The notes under the pieces were generated by a model. It was not told where the DNA came from. It did not search any database and worked only from the letters and a program-made list of their open reading frames with translations. A program made the position numbers and the translations under genes. From Novosphingobium sp. (GTDB taxonomy: Bacteria > Pseudomonadota > Alphaproteobacteria > Sphingomonadales > Sphingomonadaceae), in contig NZ_JAIEPN010000182.1 in the NCBI RefSeq assembly GCF_019748365.1, positions 1 to 36,387 on the forward strand: a stretch of DNA of 36,387 nucleotides, written 5' to 3'. How positions within the stretch are numbered: the stretch's first letter is position 1; each line of letters begins with the position of its first letter. Shown here one piece after another: positions 1-8,306 of the stretch.

Positions 1-75
1 CATGGGGCTTTTTATTCAACCCAACTGGCCCCTTTTTAAACCGGTGCCTGGCCCGTTTTTATCCCGGTGTTGACA
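1..75. mobile_element. Tip of an IS21-family-like insertion sequence (left edge)
   Basis: Positions 3-75 are the perfect reverse complement of 36315-36387 (73 bp). Read outward from the gene side, the tip begins TGTCAACACC and contains two 22-bp near-direct repeats (positions 48-69 and 25-46, 19 of 22 identical), each ending in AAAAA-S-GGGCCAG. Terminal TG/CA and multiple short tip repeats are known hallmarks of IS21-family ends. The tip carries a perfect TTGACA hexamer (70-75) pointing into the window, a position where IS21 elements are known to carry an outward -35 box. No transposase is visible because the element continues beyond the window. The family call comes from tip architecture only. 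Confidence 0.7.
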
Positions 76-1269
76 CTTGCCACGATGCGCCAGCTTACTG
101 CCGAGGCCATGCGTGCCGGAGCCATCGGTTTCGCTACCTCGCGCCTTTCGATCCACAAGACCGCCGATGGCGGCGCGATCCCGACATTCGATGCCGATAT
201 TGCCGAACTGGAAGCCATCACGCGCGGCATGGGCGATGTCGGGGCGGGCACGTTTCAGGTCGTGCTCGATGCCTTCGTCGGGTGGGACAAGGAATACCGC
301 GTGATCGACCGGGTGATCGCCGCCAGCGGCCGCCCCGCCACCTTCACGCTCGCATCGGGCAACGATACCGCGCCGCGCTGGCGCCGCGTGCTGGAAATGC
401 TGGAGAAGACCAATGCGGCGGGCGGCACGGCCCACGCGCAAGTCATGCCGCGCCCCATTGGCCTGATCGCGGGGCTTGAGCTGACGGTGCATCCCTTCGT
501 GCTCTGCCCGAGCTGGAGCAAGATCGCGCACCTTTCGATCCCCGAACAGGTCGCCGCGATGCGCGATCCCGCGCTGCGCGAGGCGCTGCTGAGCGAAGAC
601 TTCGCCCCCGGCCACCCGTTCAACGCACTCGCACGCAACTGGCGCTGGCTGTTCCCGCTCGACAACCCGCCCGACTATGCGCCGCCTGCGCACCTCAGCA
701 TGGAGGGCCAGGCCGCCGCGCGGGGCTGCACGCCGCAGGAGATTGCCTACGACCGCATTCTCGAAACCAACGGCACCGGCCTGTTCCTCGCGGCACTCGG
801 CAACTACGAGAACGCCTCGCTCGCCAGCGCGCACGAAATGCTGAAGCACCCCTATTGCGTGCCCGGCCTCGGCGATGGCGGCGCGCATTATGGCGCGATC
901 TGCGATGCGAGCTATTCGACGTATCTGCTCACCCAGTTTGTGAAGGGGGAGGGGGCGCTGAAGCTCGATCTGGCCGAAGCCGTCCATATGCTTACCCGCA
1001 AGGCGGCGCGGGCGGTTGGCCTGCATGATCGCGGGCTGCTCGCGGTGGGTGAGCGTGCTGACCTCAACGTGATCGACCTCGATGGCCTCTCACTCCACCT
1101 CCCCGAAGTGGTGCGCGATCTTCCCGCCGGCGGCCGCCGCCTCCACCAGCGCGCGAGCGGCTATGAAGCGACGGTGGTGGCGGGCGAGGTGATCCGGCGC
1201 TTCGACCAGTCCACCGGCGCGCGGCCCGGCAAGCTGATCCGCGGGGCGGGGTACAGGTCAGCGGCTTAG
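76..1269 (+). pseudogene. N-acyl-D-amino-acid deacylase-type amidohydrolase, 5' end removed by IS
   Basis: About 400 residues of the C-terminal part of an amidohydrolase of the D-aminoacylase family (amidohydrolase 3). Recognisable stretches are GAIGFATSRLSIHKTADGG near the start and LGDGGAHYGAICDASYSTY around residue 270, whose Asp is a metal-site residue in the family. The C-terminal DRGLLAVGERADLNVID closes the composite beta-sandwich. Family members are about 550-580 residues and begin with the HxH metal motif; here roughly the first 170-180 residues, including HxH, are missing because the IS tip ends at base 75. A GTG within the IS tip (67-69) could open a chimeric frame, but there is no ribosome binding site, so I regard it as a dead remnant. 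Known members hydrolyse N-acyl-D-amino acids; the substrate here is unknown. Confidence 0.8.
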
Positions 1270-1327
1270 ACGGCGCGGCTTAAATTGTTGGATTGCTGCC
1301 GTTCCACTGATCGCTTACTGAAACTCT

Positions 1328-1672
1328 ATGAGGGTTACGAGACGCCTTGTCTGTCTGGGGATCGTAGCGGTGCTAACAGCGTGTACCGGATCACCCGATA
1401 ATCCGATTAGCGCTGCTACCACCTGCATTCGAAAACAGGTGCCGGAAGGACGCGGCGTCTCAATCGAGAAAGCAGAGGCTGTCTTAGCCCGTTGCCAGAC
1501 GCTGCTTGATGACTGGTCCCGCTATTCTGTTGCCGGGGCAACTGGCAAACCCTTTTCATCGTCAGATCCGGCAATGCTCTCAGCATTTCGCGAGCACCAG
1601 AGCGCGGGGCGCCGTACTTGGATGGCTGCGTTGTCCCCTGCGTATGCCAACTCAAATCCCCGATACGACTGA
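1328..1672 (+). CDS. Small putative lipoprotein (hypothetical)
   Basis: A 114-residue protein of unknown function. Residues 1-18 look like a lipoprotein signal peptide, with basic MRVTRR, a short hydrophobic stretch, and then the lipobox LTAC with Cys19 as the predicted lipidated residue. After the signal there is a Ser/Pro-rich linker and a short helical region with two more cysteines (about 33 and 55). No known domain is recognised. Base composition and codon use are less GC-biased than in flanking genes, which may mean separate acquisition or a poorly expressed gene. The ribosome binding site is weak. It sits alone between the amidohydrolase remnant and a REP-like repeat. A real gene is likely but not certain. 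Confidence 0.55.
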   Translation: MRVTRRLVCLGIVAVLTACTGSPDNPISAATTCIRKQVPEGRGVSIEKAEAVLARCQTLLDDWSRYSVAGATGKPFSSSDPAMLSAFREHQSAGRRTWMAALSPAYANSNPRYD

Positions 1673-1788
1673 GACGGCGCCCTATCCTCAGCGGCACCCT
1701 TTTGGGCGCAAGCAGTCATTTGAAGTTGTTCACGTGATCTAGTGCCTTCCCTAACCGGCTTAGCGATTGAAGCGCATCCCCCACACTT

Positions 1789-1865
1789 CGTCATTGCGAG
1801 CGTAGCGAAGCAATCCAGGGCGGTTCTGCGCGGCTCTGGATTGCTTCGCTGCGCTCGCAATGACG
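1789..1865. repeat. REP-like palindromic repeat
   Basis: A long inverted repeat with arms at 1789-1818 (CGTCATTGCGAGCGTAGCGA followed by AGCAATCCAG) and 1836-1865, which match over 30 bp with one mismatch (a possible G-U pair in RNA) around a 17-base spacer. The GTCATTGCGAGC...GCTTCGCT core is a dispersed intergenic palindrome seen in many sphingomonad and other bacterial genomes. It lies between the 3' ends of the lipoprotein gene and the minus-strand SDR gene, so any transcript from either side would fold into this hairpin. It could act as a terminator or mRNA stabiliser; that role is inferred. Confidence 0.85.
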
Positions 1866-1901
1866 AACGGGTAGAATGAAGCGTAGACGGTCATCCGCAC
1901 C

Positions 1902-2690
1902 CTAAAAGATCGAAGTCCCCATCCCGCCATCGACCACCAGCGACTGGCCGGTAAGGAAGCTTGCCTGCGCACTGCACAGCATCGCGACCAATGCGCCGAG
2001 GTCCTCGGCATCGCCGAAACGTCCGGCGGGAATGCGCACCGCCTTCACGAAGGCGGCGACTTCCTCGTCATAAGTGCGGCCATTCTTTGCCGCACGCGGG
2101 TTCATCATGTCCTTGATCCCGGGCGTGTGGTGCATGCCCGGCAGCACCGAGTTCACGGTCACGTTGAAGCGGGCAAGCTCCTTCGAGATGGCATGGCAAT
2201 AGTTGGCAAGCGCGGCGCGCGGCGGGCCTGACAGCACGCGCATGGCGGCCGGATACTTGGCCGCGCCGGTGCTGATGTTGACGATGCGGCCCCAGCGCCG
2301 CTCGACCATCGGCACGGACACCGCCTTGATGTAGTCGATCGGGCTGAGGAGTGCGGTCGCCACCGAACGCTCGAACTCCTCTCGCGAGACATCGCGAAAG
2401 TCGCCGGTGAAGGGCGGCGGCGCACAAGTGGCGACGAAGATATCGGGATCGGGGCAAGCGGCAAGGATCGCGGTGCGGCCCTCGTCGCTGGCGTGGTCGG
2501 CAGCAATCCCATGTACTTTGGCGCCGGTCTCGGCGGCAATCGCGGCACAGGTCGCCTCAAGCCGATCCTTGCCGCGCGCGGAAATGAACACCTCGGCGCC
2601 CTCGCGCGCCAATGCCAGCGCGGCGCCGCGCCCCATCCCGGCGCTGCCGCCGTTGACCAGTGCCTTGCGGCCCGCAATTCCCAAGTCCAT
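1902..2690 (-). CDS. SDR-family oxidoreductase with altered catalytic motif
   Basis: A 262-residue short-chain dehydrogenase/reductase. The Rossmann nucleotide-binding loop is NGGSAGMGRG near residue 15 (family TGxxxGxG), the adenine-side Asp is in AADHA, and the C-terminus ends LTGQSLVVDGG as in 3-oxoacyl-ACP reductase-like SDRs. The region where YxxxK should stand reads LSGPPRAAL after NISTGAAKYP, so the catalytic Tyr and Lys appear to be replaced by Ser and Arg. I chose the ATG at 2690 because AAAGGGA lies 6 bases upstream; a TTG two codons earlier is possible. It is divergent from the crotonase gene at 2838 across a 147-bp region. Substrate unknown; it may not be a conventional alcohol/ketone oxidoreductase. 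Confidence 0.85.
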   Translation of the reverse strand: MDLGIAGRKALVNGGSAGMGRGAALALAREGAEVFISARGKDRLEATCAAIAAETGAKVHGIAADHASDEGRTAILAACPDPDIFVATCAPPPFTGDFRDVSREEFERSVATALLSPIDYIKAVSVPMVERRWGRIVNISTGAAKYPAAMRVLSGPPRAALANYCHAISKELARFNVTVNSVLPGMHHTPGIKDMMNPRAAKNGRTYDEEVAAFVKAVRIPAGRFGDAEDLGALVAMLCSAQASFLTGQSLVVDGGMGTSIF

Positions 2691-2713
2691 CACCAATCCC
2701 TTTTCCGTTCGAT

Positions 2714-2732
2714 GCGAGGCATCCTTCCTCGC
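2714..2732. promoter_or_regulatory. Inverted repeat in a divergent promoter region
   Basis: The 147-bp region between the divergent SDR (start 2690) and crotonase (start 2838) genes contains GCGAGG-N7-CCTCGC (2714-2732) and, further on, GCGGGC-N6-GCCCGC (2758-2775). Both are perfect 6-bp inverted repeats of operator size. No regulator gene is adjacent, and such repeats also arise by chance in GC-rich DNA, so a role as operators is only suggested. Confidence 0.3.
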
Positions 2733-2837
2733 GGCACCCGCGTAAACTGGCGAATATGCGGGCGGACAGGCCCGCGCTGCCGGTGCATTACCGTGTCAAA
2801 TGCGCCGCCGACGCGGGAACAGGAAGGGATAACGACG

Positions 2838-3698
2838 ATGCGTGACATGCCGGCTTTCGAGGACATCCGCTATGACCGGCCCGCAGAACGCGTCGCCCGG
2901 ATCACCCTGGCCCGGCCGGAAAAGCACAATGCGCAAGGCCTGCGCATGCTCTACGAAATCAACGACGCGCTCGATATCGCGATGGACGATGACGAGGTGA
3001 ACGTCGTGATTGTTGCCTCCGAGGGCAAGAACTTCTCCTCGGGCCATGATCTCAGCGACCGTGTCCGCATCGGCGACTTGCGTCCGCCGGTGCTCGGCTT
3101 CGGTGGTTATCGTCATTCCGGACCGCAAGGCCACATGTCGCGCGAGCAGGAAGTCTACCTCGGTTTCTGCTGGCGCTGGCGCAATCTGCCCAAGCCGATC
3201 ATCGTGGCCGTGCAGGGCAAGGCAATCGCCGGCGGGCTCATGCTGATCTGGCCGTTCGACCTCATCATCGCCGCCGACGATGCCGAATTCTCCGATCCGG
3301 TGGTCGCCTTCGGCATGAACGGGCACGAGTTCTTCGTCCACGCCTTCGAGCTTGGCCACCGCAAGGCCAAGCAGCTGCTGTTCACCGGCGAGCCGATCGG
3401 CGCGGCGGAGGCCAAGACGCTTGGCATGGTCAATGAAGTCGTGCCCCGCGCAGAGCTCGAGAGCTACACGCTCAAGATGGCGGAAAAGATCGCCTCGCGC
3501 CCGGCCATCGGGCTCAAGACCGCGAAGATGAGCGTCAACCAGTCGATGGACGCGCAGGGCATGTGGAATGCGATCCAGTCCGCGTTCAATCTCCACCAGT
3601 TCGGCCATGCCAACAACTTCGCGATGTTTGGCCAGCTGGTCGATCCGGAAGGGCTGGACATCATCAAGCGCGAGGCGCGGGCGAGCCGGAAGGACTAA
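2838..3698 (+). CDS. Crotonase-superfamily protein (enoyl-CoA hydratase-like)
   Basis: A 286-residue crotonase-fold protein. The two oxyanion-hole segments are visible: NFSSGHDLS (about residues 63-71) and GKAIAGGLMLIWP (about 129-141), which would polarise a CoA thioester carbonyl. The two acid/base glutamates of rat enoyl-CoA hydratase (in GGGCELA and QPEILLG) correspond here to AGGLMLI and SDPVVAFG, so both seem absent. Ordinary hydratase chemistry is therefore doubtful; another thioester reaction such as isomerisation or hydrolysis, or a different residue set, is possible. The start ATG has AGGAAGGGA about 8 bases upstream. Its stop TAA overlaps by 4 bases the stop of the convergent mannosidase gene. 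Confidence 0.85.
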   Translation: MRDMPAFEDIRYDRPAERVARITLARPEKHNAQGLRMLYEINDALDIAMDDDEVNVVIVASEGKNFSSGHDLSDRVRIGDLRPPVLGFGGYRHSGPQGHMSREQEVYLGFCWRWRNLPKPIIVAVQGKAIAGGLMLIWPFDLIIAADDAEFSDPVVAFGMNGHEFFVHAFELGHRKAKQLLFTGEPIGAAEAKTLGMVNEVVPRAELESYTLKMAEKIASRPAIGLKTAKMSVNQSMDAQGMWNAIQSAFNLHQFGHANNFAMFGQLVDPEGLDIIKREARASRKD

Positions 3699-5869
3699 GT
3701 CTCGAACATCAGCGTTCCGCCCGCCGTCAGCGCGCGGTGCGGGATGCGGGTGGGCCGCACTGGCTTGCTATCGAGATGCAGGGACCGCAGCCGCTCACCC
3801 GCGCCCCGACGCTCGATCACCAGCGGACGACGCCCGGGGACCGTGATCGTTGCACGGCGCACCAGCGGCACTCCGGCGACATAGGCGCCGCTCGACGGAT
3901 CGACCGGATAGAACCCGAGCGCGGCGAACACATACCACGCGCTCATCTGCCCGGCGTCTTCGTTGCCGATGATCCCGGCCGGGACGTCGCGGTAGAAGTC
4001 ATGCGCGATCCGCGCGATCAGGCGGTGGCCGGTCTCGGGACTGTCGGTGAACGCATAGAGCCAGGCGATATGGTGGCTCGGCTCGTTGCCATGCGCATAT
4101 TGCCCGATCATCGCTTCCTGCCCGAGGTATTCGGCGCCCTTGGTGGCGGGCAGGCCGAAGAAGAAGCTGTCGAGCATGGATTTGAGGCCTGCCTTGCCGC
4201 CCCATGCCTCGATCAGCCCCTGCGTATCATGCAAGGCTGGCGTCCATGAGTATTGCCAGGCGTTGGCTTCGGTGTAGTCGCCCGGATTGTTGAGCGGCGA
4301 TGTCGGTACCAGCGGATCGAACGGGGTGCGCCAAAGGCCCTTGCTGTCGCGCCCGCGGGCGAGGCGCGTTTCGGGATCGATCAGCTGCCGCCAGCCAGCC
4401 GCGCGCACTCCGAAGCGGCGTGCCAGGTCGTTCCTCCCCAGCATGGCCGCCATCCGCGCCGTCGCTGTATCGCCGATCCCCGCTTCGAGCGAGCGCGAGA
4501 CGGCCTCGCCGCCGGCGAGATCGAAGGGGTAGTAGCCGTAGCGGTCGTAGAGCGACCAGACCGAAAGCGACGTGTCGCCGGGATAGAGCGGCTGCGCATC
4601 GCGCGTGGAGGTGGCGAGCATGGCTGCCAGCGCGCGCTCGCCACTGAAGCCGCGAAAGCCTTTGGCCCAGGCATCGGCAATCACCGGCAGCGCCGGTTCG
4701 CCGATCATCGTGCCCGTCTCGCCGCCCCAGATCGGCCATTTCGGCAGGCGCCCGGCTGCATCGCCGTGATCGAGCAGGGTGTTCACGAAATCGTCGACCC
4801 GCTCCGGCACCAGCAGGGTGTAGAGCGGATTGGCGGCGCGGAAGCTGTCCCACAGCGAGAGCGTGGAATAGCGCAGGCCCTTGGCCACCTGCCGCAGCTT
4901 GCCATCCGGCCCGCGCCAGCGGCCATCGACGTCGCTCACCACCGAGGGATGCAGGAACAGGTGATAGAGCGCGGTTGCCAGAATGCGCTGCTGCTGCACC
5001 GGCGCGTCGATGCGGAGGCGGCCGAGCAGGGCGCTCCATTCGCTGCGGCTTTCCGCGGCGACGGCATCGAAATCCCAACCGCCGCGCTCGTCCCGGTTGC
5101 GCCGCGCGCCTGCACGGTCGGTCGTGGAAAGGCCGATCCGCACCTGAAGCAAAGCGTCTTCGCCCAGATCGAAGCCCAGCAGATAACGCGGTGCGGCATC
5201 GCCGGGGCGGGGCGGCAGCTTTTCCACTTCGGCGATGGGCCGGTTGAACATGGCCGACCACGCCACGTGCCGGGTCGTCCAGTTCTGCCGTAGGGCCTCG
5301 CCTTCGAAGCCATCGGCGCTGAAGCTGTTGGCGACTGACTGCACCGGCTGCCGGTCCGTCCGGAAGGTCAGGCCATGCTGCAGATCCACCAGCACCCACA
5401 CCCGGCCGCCGCGCGCAAAGCGATAGCGGTGGAGCGCGCTGCGCAAGCTCGAGGTGAGCTCCACCCGCACGCCATTGTCTGCCAGCGTCACCGCATAGAA
5501 GCCCGGCCGCGCCACTTCGCTCGCCTTGGCATAGGTGCTGGCAAAGTCCTCGCGCCGCTCGACGCTGGGTTGCAGCAGGACGTCGCCGAGTTCGGGAATG
5601 CCCGTCCCGCTCGCGCGGTTCTGCGAAAAGCCCAGTATGCGCGGCGCGCGGTACTGGTAGCCCGAAGTATACTCCCAGCCGGACGACGCGTTGTCCGGCC
5701 CCGGCTGGACCATGCCGAAGGGGCGACTTGGCCCGGGGAAGGTGTGCCCGGTGCCGTCCGTACCGATGAAAGGATCGACGAAGCCCGCCCGGTCCTCCGC
5801 CGCGCGGCTGATGAGTGGCCATGCCCCGGCGGCGGCTGTCAGCGCGAGCATCCGGCGCCGGTCGATCAT
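3695..5869 (-). CDS. GH92 family alpha-mannosidase, Tat-exported
   Basis: A 724-residue member of glycoside hydrolase family 92, calcium-dependent exo-acting alpha-mannosidases. Hallmarks in order: DPFIGTDGTGHTFPGPSRPFG at the mature N-terminus, LGFSQNRASGTGIPELGD, YSTLSLWDSFRAANPL, WPIWGGETGTMIGEPALPV, YTEANAWQYSW (candidate general acid Glu near 534), HGNEPSHH, and GNEDAGQMSAW (candidate base Asp near 638). Length fits the family. The N-terminus MIDRRRMLALTAAAGAWP has the twin arginines and hydrophobic run of a Tat signal, so it probably acts in the periplasm or outside. Its ATG overlaps the stop of the upstream amylase-like gene (ATGA, 5866-5869), implying translational coupling. Linkage specificity cannot be read from the sequence. 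Confidence 0.93.
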   Translation of the reverse strand: MIDRRRMLALTAAAGAWPLISRAAEDRAGFVDPFIGTDGTGHTFPGPSRPFGMVQPGPDNASSGWEYTSGYQYRAPRILGFSQNRASGTGIPELGDVLLQPSVERREDFASTYAKASEVARPGFYAVTLADNGVRVELTSSLRSALHRYRFARGGRVWVLVDLQHGLTFRTDRQPVQSVANSFSADGFEGEALRQNWTTRHVAWSAMFNRPIAEVEKLPPRPGDAAPRYLLGFDLGEDALLQVRIGLSTTDRAGARRNRDERGGWDFDAVAAESRSEWSALLGRLRIDAPVQQQRILATALYHLFLHPSVVSDVDGRWRGPDGKLRQVAKGLRYSTLSLWDSFRAANPLYTLLVPERVDDFVNTLLDHGDAAGRLPKWPIWGGETGTMIGEPALPVIADAWAKGFRGFSGERALAAMLATSTRDAQPLYPGDTSLSVWSLYDRYGYYPFDLAGGEAVSRSLEAGIGDTATARMAAMLGRNDLARRFGVRAAGWRQLIDPETRLARGRDSKGLWRTPFDPLVPTSPLNNPGDYTEANAWQYSWTPALHDTQGLIEAWGGKAGLKSMLDSFFFGLPATKGAEYLGQEAMIGQYAHGNEPSHHIAWLYAFTDSPETGHRLIARIAHDFYRDVPAGIIGNEDAGQMSAWYVFAALGFYPVDPSSGAYVAGVPLVRRATITVPGRRPLVIERRGAGERLRSLHLDSKPVRPTRIPHRALTAGGTLMFET

Positions 5870-7410
5870 GGCGCGGTTGTCCAGACCGTCGCGGAGTAAG
5901 GCGGGGCTGCAACGCGACGTGCGCCAGTGCTCCTTGCATCGCCATAGCGGCGCGCAGCCCCGCTGGGCAGCGGCAGGGCCGCGCTCGCTTCGCCGCCGCC
6001 GAAGTTGAACAGCACCAGCGCCTTGCCCGCTTTCGCCCACCGTTCGATCAGCACGAGGTCTCCCTGCTGCATGAGAACCCGCGTCGTCCCTTGTCCCAGC
6101 GCTGGCCAGCGCGCCCGCAGGGCTGCCAGTGTCCGGTAGGTCTCCAGCAGCGAGCCCGGCCGCCCGTCCTGCTCGGCCACCGAAGCGCCGTCGCCCGGCA
6201 CGTTGCTGTCCGGCGTGTGATAGGCATCGGGGAACTGCCGATACCAGGCCGCATTCCCCGCCGCCATCGGATCGGGCACCCAGCGGAAGGCTTGCCGCAG
6301 CGGAATGTCGCGCGCATCGGCATTGGCGACATAGTCATCGGTCTGCGCGCCCGACATGCCGATTTCCTGTCCGTAATACAGGCTCGGTACCCACCCGGTC
6401 AGCAAGGAGATCGCCGCGCCCAGCCGCAGGATCTCCGCCCGCCGCGCCGTGCCGTGGGCAAAGCGGGGCGTATCGTGGTTCTCGACGAAGACCAACTGGT
6501 TCCGGCCGGGCGGGACAGCGGCGTTCGATCCGGCGATCGCCGCTGCAAAACCCGCGGCATCGAGCTTGCCCGCCGCGCGCCAGATCGGGAAAGCGAAGAC
6601 CCGGTCGACCCCGCCCTTGGCGAAGAACGCGGCGCCGTCGCCCCAATCCGCCTGCTCGGCGATGATCGTCAGCTTCGGATTGAGGCCGTGCAGCTTTGTG
6701 ATGATCGGCGCCCAGAAGCCCGCCAGCAGGTCTTTCAGCACCCCCGCGTTGTCGAGATCGTCCATCATGTGATCGATGCGAAAGCCATCGACCCCGTCGG
6801 AGGGATCGCCGTCGCCGTCAGGATCGGCCCAGCGCGCAAGATAGCGCGCGAAATAGTCCCGCACTTTGGGTTCGGCGAGGTTCACGGTGAAGACCTGCCG
6901 CTTTTGGCCCGGCCAGACGGTGAAGTCGTTGGTTCCGAGCAAGGTCGGCACAGGCTCGCGGTTCGTGCCGTCGCGATAGAGCAGGAACTTGCCGTAAGCG
7001 CTCTCCGGCTGCCCGGCCGAGGCGGTGCGCCATTCATGCCGGGCTGATACGTACTGGATTTCCTCGTCCAGCACGATCTTCATCCCCCGCGCATGCGCCG
7101 CGCGCACCAGTGCTGCAAAGTCCGCCATGGTGCCGAATTCGGGATCGATCCCCTCGAAATCGTCGGCAAAGTAGTTGTGATAGAACTGCGACGGGTAGAG
7201 CGGGGTGAGCATCAAGGTCGTCACCCCCAGCCGCTGCAGATAATCCAGCCGATGGCGTATGCCGCGAAGATCGCCCTGACGATCGCCATTGCTGTCGGCA
7301 AAGCTGCGCACGAAAATGTGGTAGACCATCTCCGGGCGCGGGGATGGCGCGCGCGCGGCGGCCGGAGCGGCAAGGGCCAGCATGGCCGCCAGAACGATCC
7401 CCCACTTCAC
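5866..7410 (-). CDS. Secreted GH13 alpha-amylase-family protein
   Basis: A 514-residue alpha-amylase-superfamily enzyme. Residues 1-20 form a Sec signal peptide ending AAPAAARA. The TIM-barrel catalytic residues are in place: nucleophile Asp213 in DGFRIDHM, acid/base Glu252 in IIAEQADWG, and transition-state Asp313 in FVENHDTPR. The beta-sandwich domain C follows from about residue 430. Conserved region I is unusual: KIVLDEEIQYVSARHEW instead of the common DVVxNH. It starts with GTG, overlapping the upstream stop by 4 bases (GTGA, 7407-7410), and its own stop overlaps the GH92 start. It is expected to cleave or transfer alpha-glucosidic bonds outside the cytoplasm. Amylase, glucosidase and trehalose-forming activities cannot be separated here. 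Confidence 0.9.
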   Translation of the reverse strand: MKWGIVLAAMLALAAPAAARAPSPRPEMVYHIFVRSFADSNGDRQGDLRGIRHRLDYLQRLGVTTLMLTPLYPSQFYHNYFADDFEGIDPEFGTMADFAALVRAAHARGMKIVLDEEIQYVSARHEWRTASAGQPESAYGKFLLYRDGTNREPVPTLLGTNDFTVWPGQKRQVFTVNLAEPKVRDYFARYLARWADPDGDGDPSDGVDGFRIDHMMDDLDNAGVLKDLLAGFWAPIITKLHGLNPKLTIIAEQADWGDGAAFFAKGGVDRVFAFPIWRAAGKLDAAGFAAAIAGSNAAVPPGRNQLVFVENHDTPRFAHGTARRAEILRLGAAISLLTGWVPSLYYGQEIGMSGAQTDDYVANADARDIPLRQAFRWVPDPMAAGNAAWYRQFPDAYHTPDSNVPGDGASVAEQDGRPGSLLETYRTLAALRARWPALGQGTTRVLMQQGDLVLIERWAKAGKALVLFNFGGGEASAALPLPSGAARRYGDARSTGARRVAAPPYSATVWTTAP

Positions 7411-8225
7411 TGCGGCAGTCCGCCATCAAGCAGCACCGGATTGAGTGGCGAAGCAGCCGGATCGCCCGGCTTGAGCCCCGGCAGCCATTGCGCCAGATCG
7501 GCCTGCTGCATGGCGTTGACGGGCTCGGCCACGGTCATTTCCGCGTCGATGTAGATCATCGTCATCACCGAGCGCGGCCGCTCGCTGCGGTTTGGCCCGG
7601 CGCGATGGAACGTCCAGCCGCCATGGAAACTGACATCGCCCAGCGCATAGGCCGCGCGGTCGATGGGGTGGCCTTGCGCTTCCATCTCGGCGGTGATGCG
7701 CGCCTCGCTTTCATCCGAAATCGGCAGATCGCGGCCAAGCTCGCTGTGATGGCTGCCGCTATAGAATTCCAGCGGCCCCATTTCGTATGGCACCGGCTGC
7801 AGCGGAATCCATGCCGTGATCGCGCGGTCGCTGGCGAGCGGCCAGTAATATTGGTCGGCATGTGCCGGGGTGAACCCGCCCGAAGGCTCCTTGTAGAGCG
7901 ACTGGTCATGATAGAGCCGCACGGCTTTCACGCCCATCAGCTGCGCTGCCACGCCGGCCAGCCGTTTGCCGAACACGAACCGGCGCGCGATCTCGGAAGA
8001 GCGCCACAGGTTCATCACCTGCAGAAACGCGCGGTCATAAGTCTCGCGCTCTTCAAGCGGCTTGTCCTGTGTATTGAGCGCCAGGGTCAGCCGGGTGATC
8101 TCCTCGCCATAGTGCGCCAGCATGTCTGCGTCGAGCAGGCCGGGCAGGCGCACGAAGCCCTCGCGCGCATAGCGCTCGATCAGATCGTGCGGGACGGCGT
8201 AGGGCAGGTCGAGCATGGCATTCAC
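7407..8225 (-). CDS. Phytanoyl-CoA dioxygenase (PhyH)-family oxygenase
   Basis: A 272-residue Fe(II)/2-oxoglutarate-type oxygenase of the PhyH family. The facial triad is visible as His122 and Asp124 in PAHADQYYW and a distal His in TFHRAGPNRSERPR (about 207), with an Arg downstream to bind 2-oxoglutarate. Members hydroxylate varied substrates. It is the first gene of a coupled operon with two secreted glycosidases and is divergent from an AraC regulator, so the substrate may be a sugar-derived or induced metabolite; that is inference. The GTG at 8225 or the ATG three codons later (8216) could be the start; neither has a strong Shine-Dalgarno sequence. Confidence 0.85.
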   Translation of the reverse strand: MNAMLDLPYAVPHDLIERYAREGFVRLPGLLDADMLAHYGEEITRLTLALNTQDKPLEERETYDRAFLQVMNLWRSSEIARRFVFGKRLAGVAAQLMGVKAVRLYHDQSLYKEPSGGFTPAHADQYYWPLASDRAITAWIPLQPVPYEMGPLEFYSGSHHSELGRDLPISDESEARITAEMEAQGHPIDRAAYALGDVSFHGGWTFHRAGPNRSERPRSVMTMIYIDAEMTVAEPVNAMQQADLAQWLPGLKPGDPAASPLNPVLLDGGLPQ

Positions 8226-8306
8226 GCTTTCAGTCTGGCGTTGAGGCGATCCGGGTAGGGACTGCGCGCCGGACTATAGCTGTAGAGTTTCCTGCCATCA
8301 CGCGGC

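Noticed and set aside
70..75. TTGACA at the IS tip as an active promoter for the amidohydrolase remnant
   Set aside because: No reasonable -10 box follows at 16-18 bases (GCTTAC at the expected place), so a promoter was not annotated.
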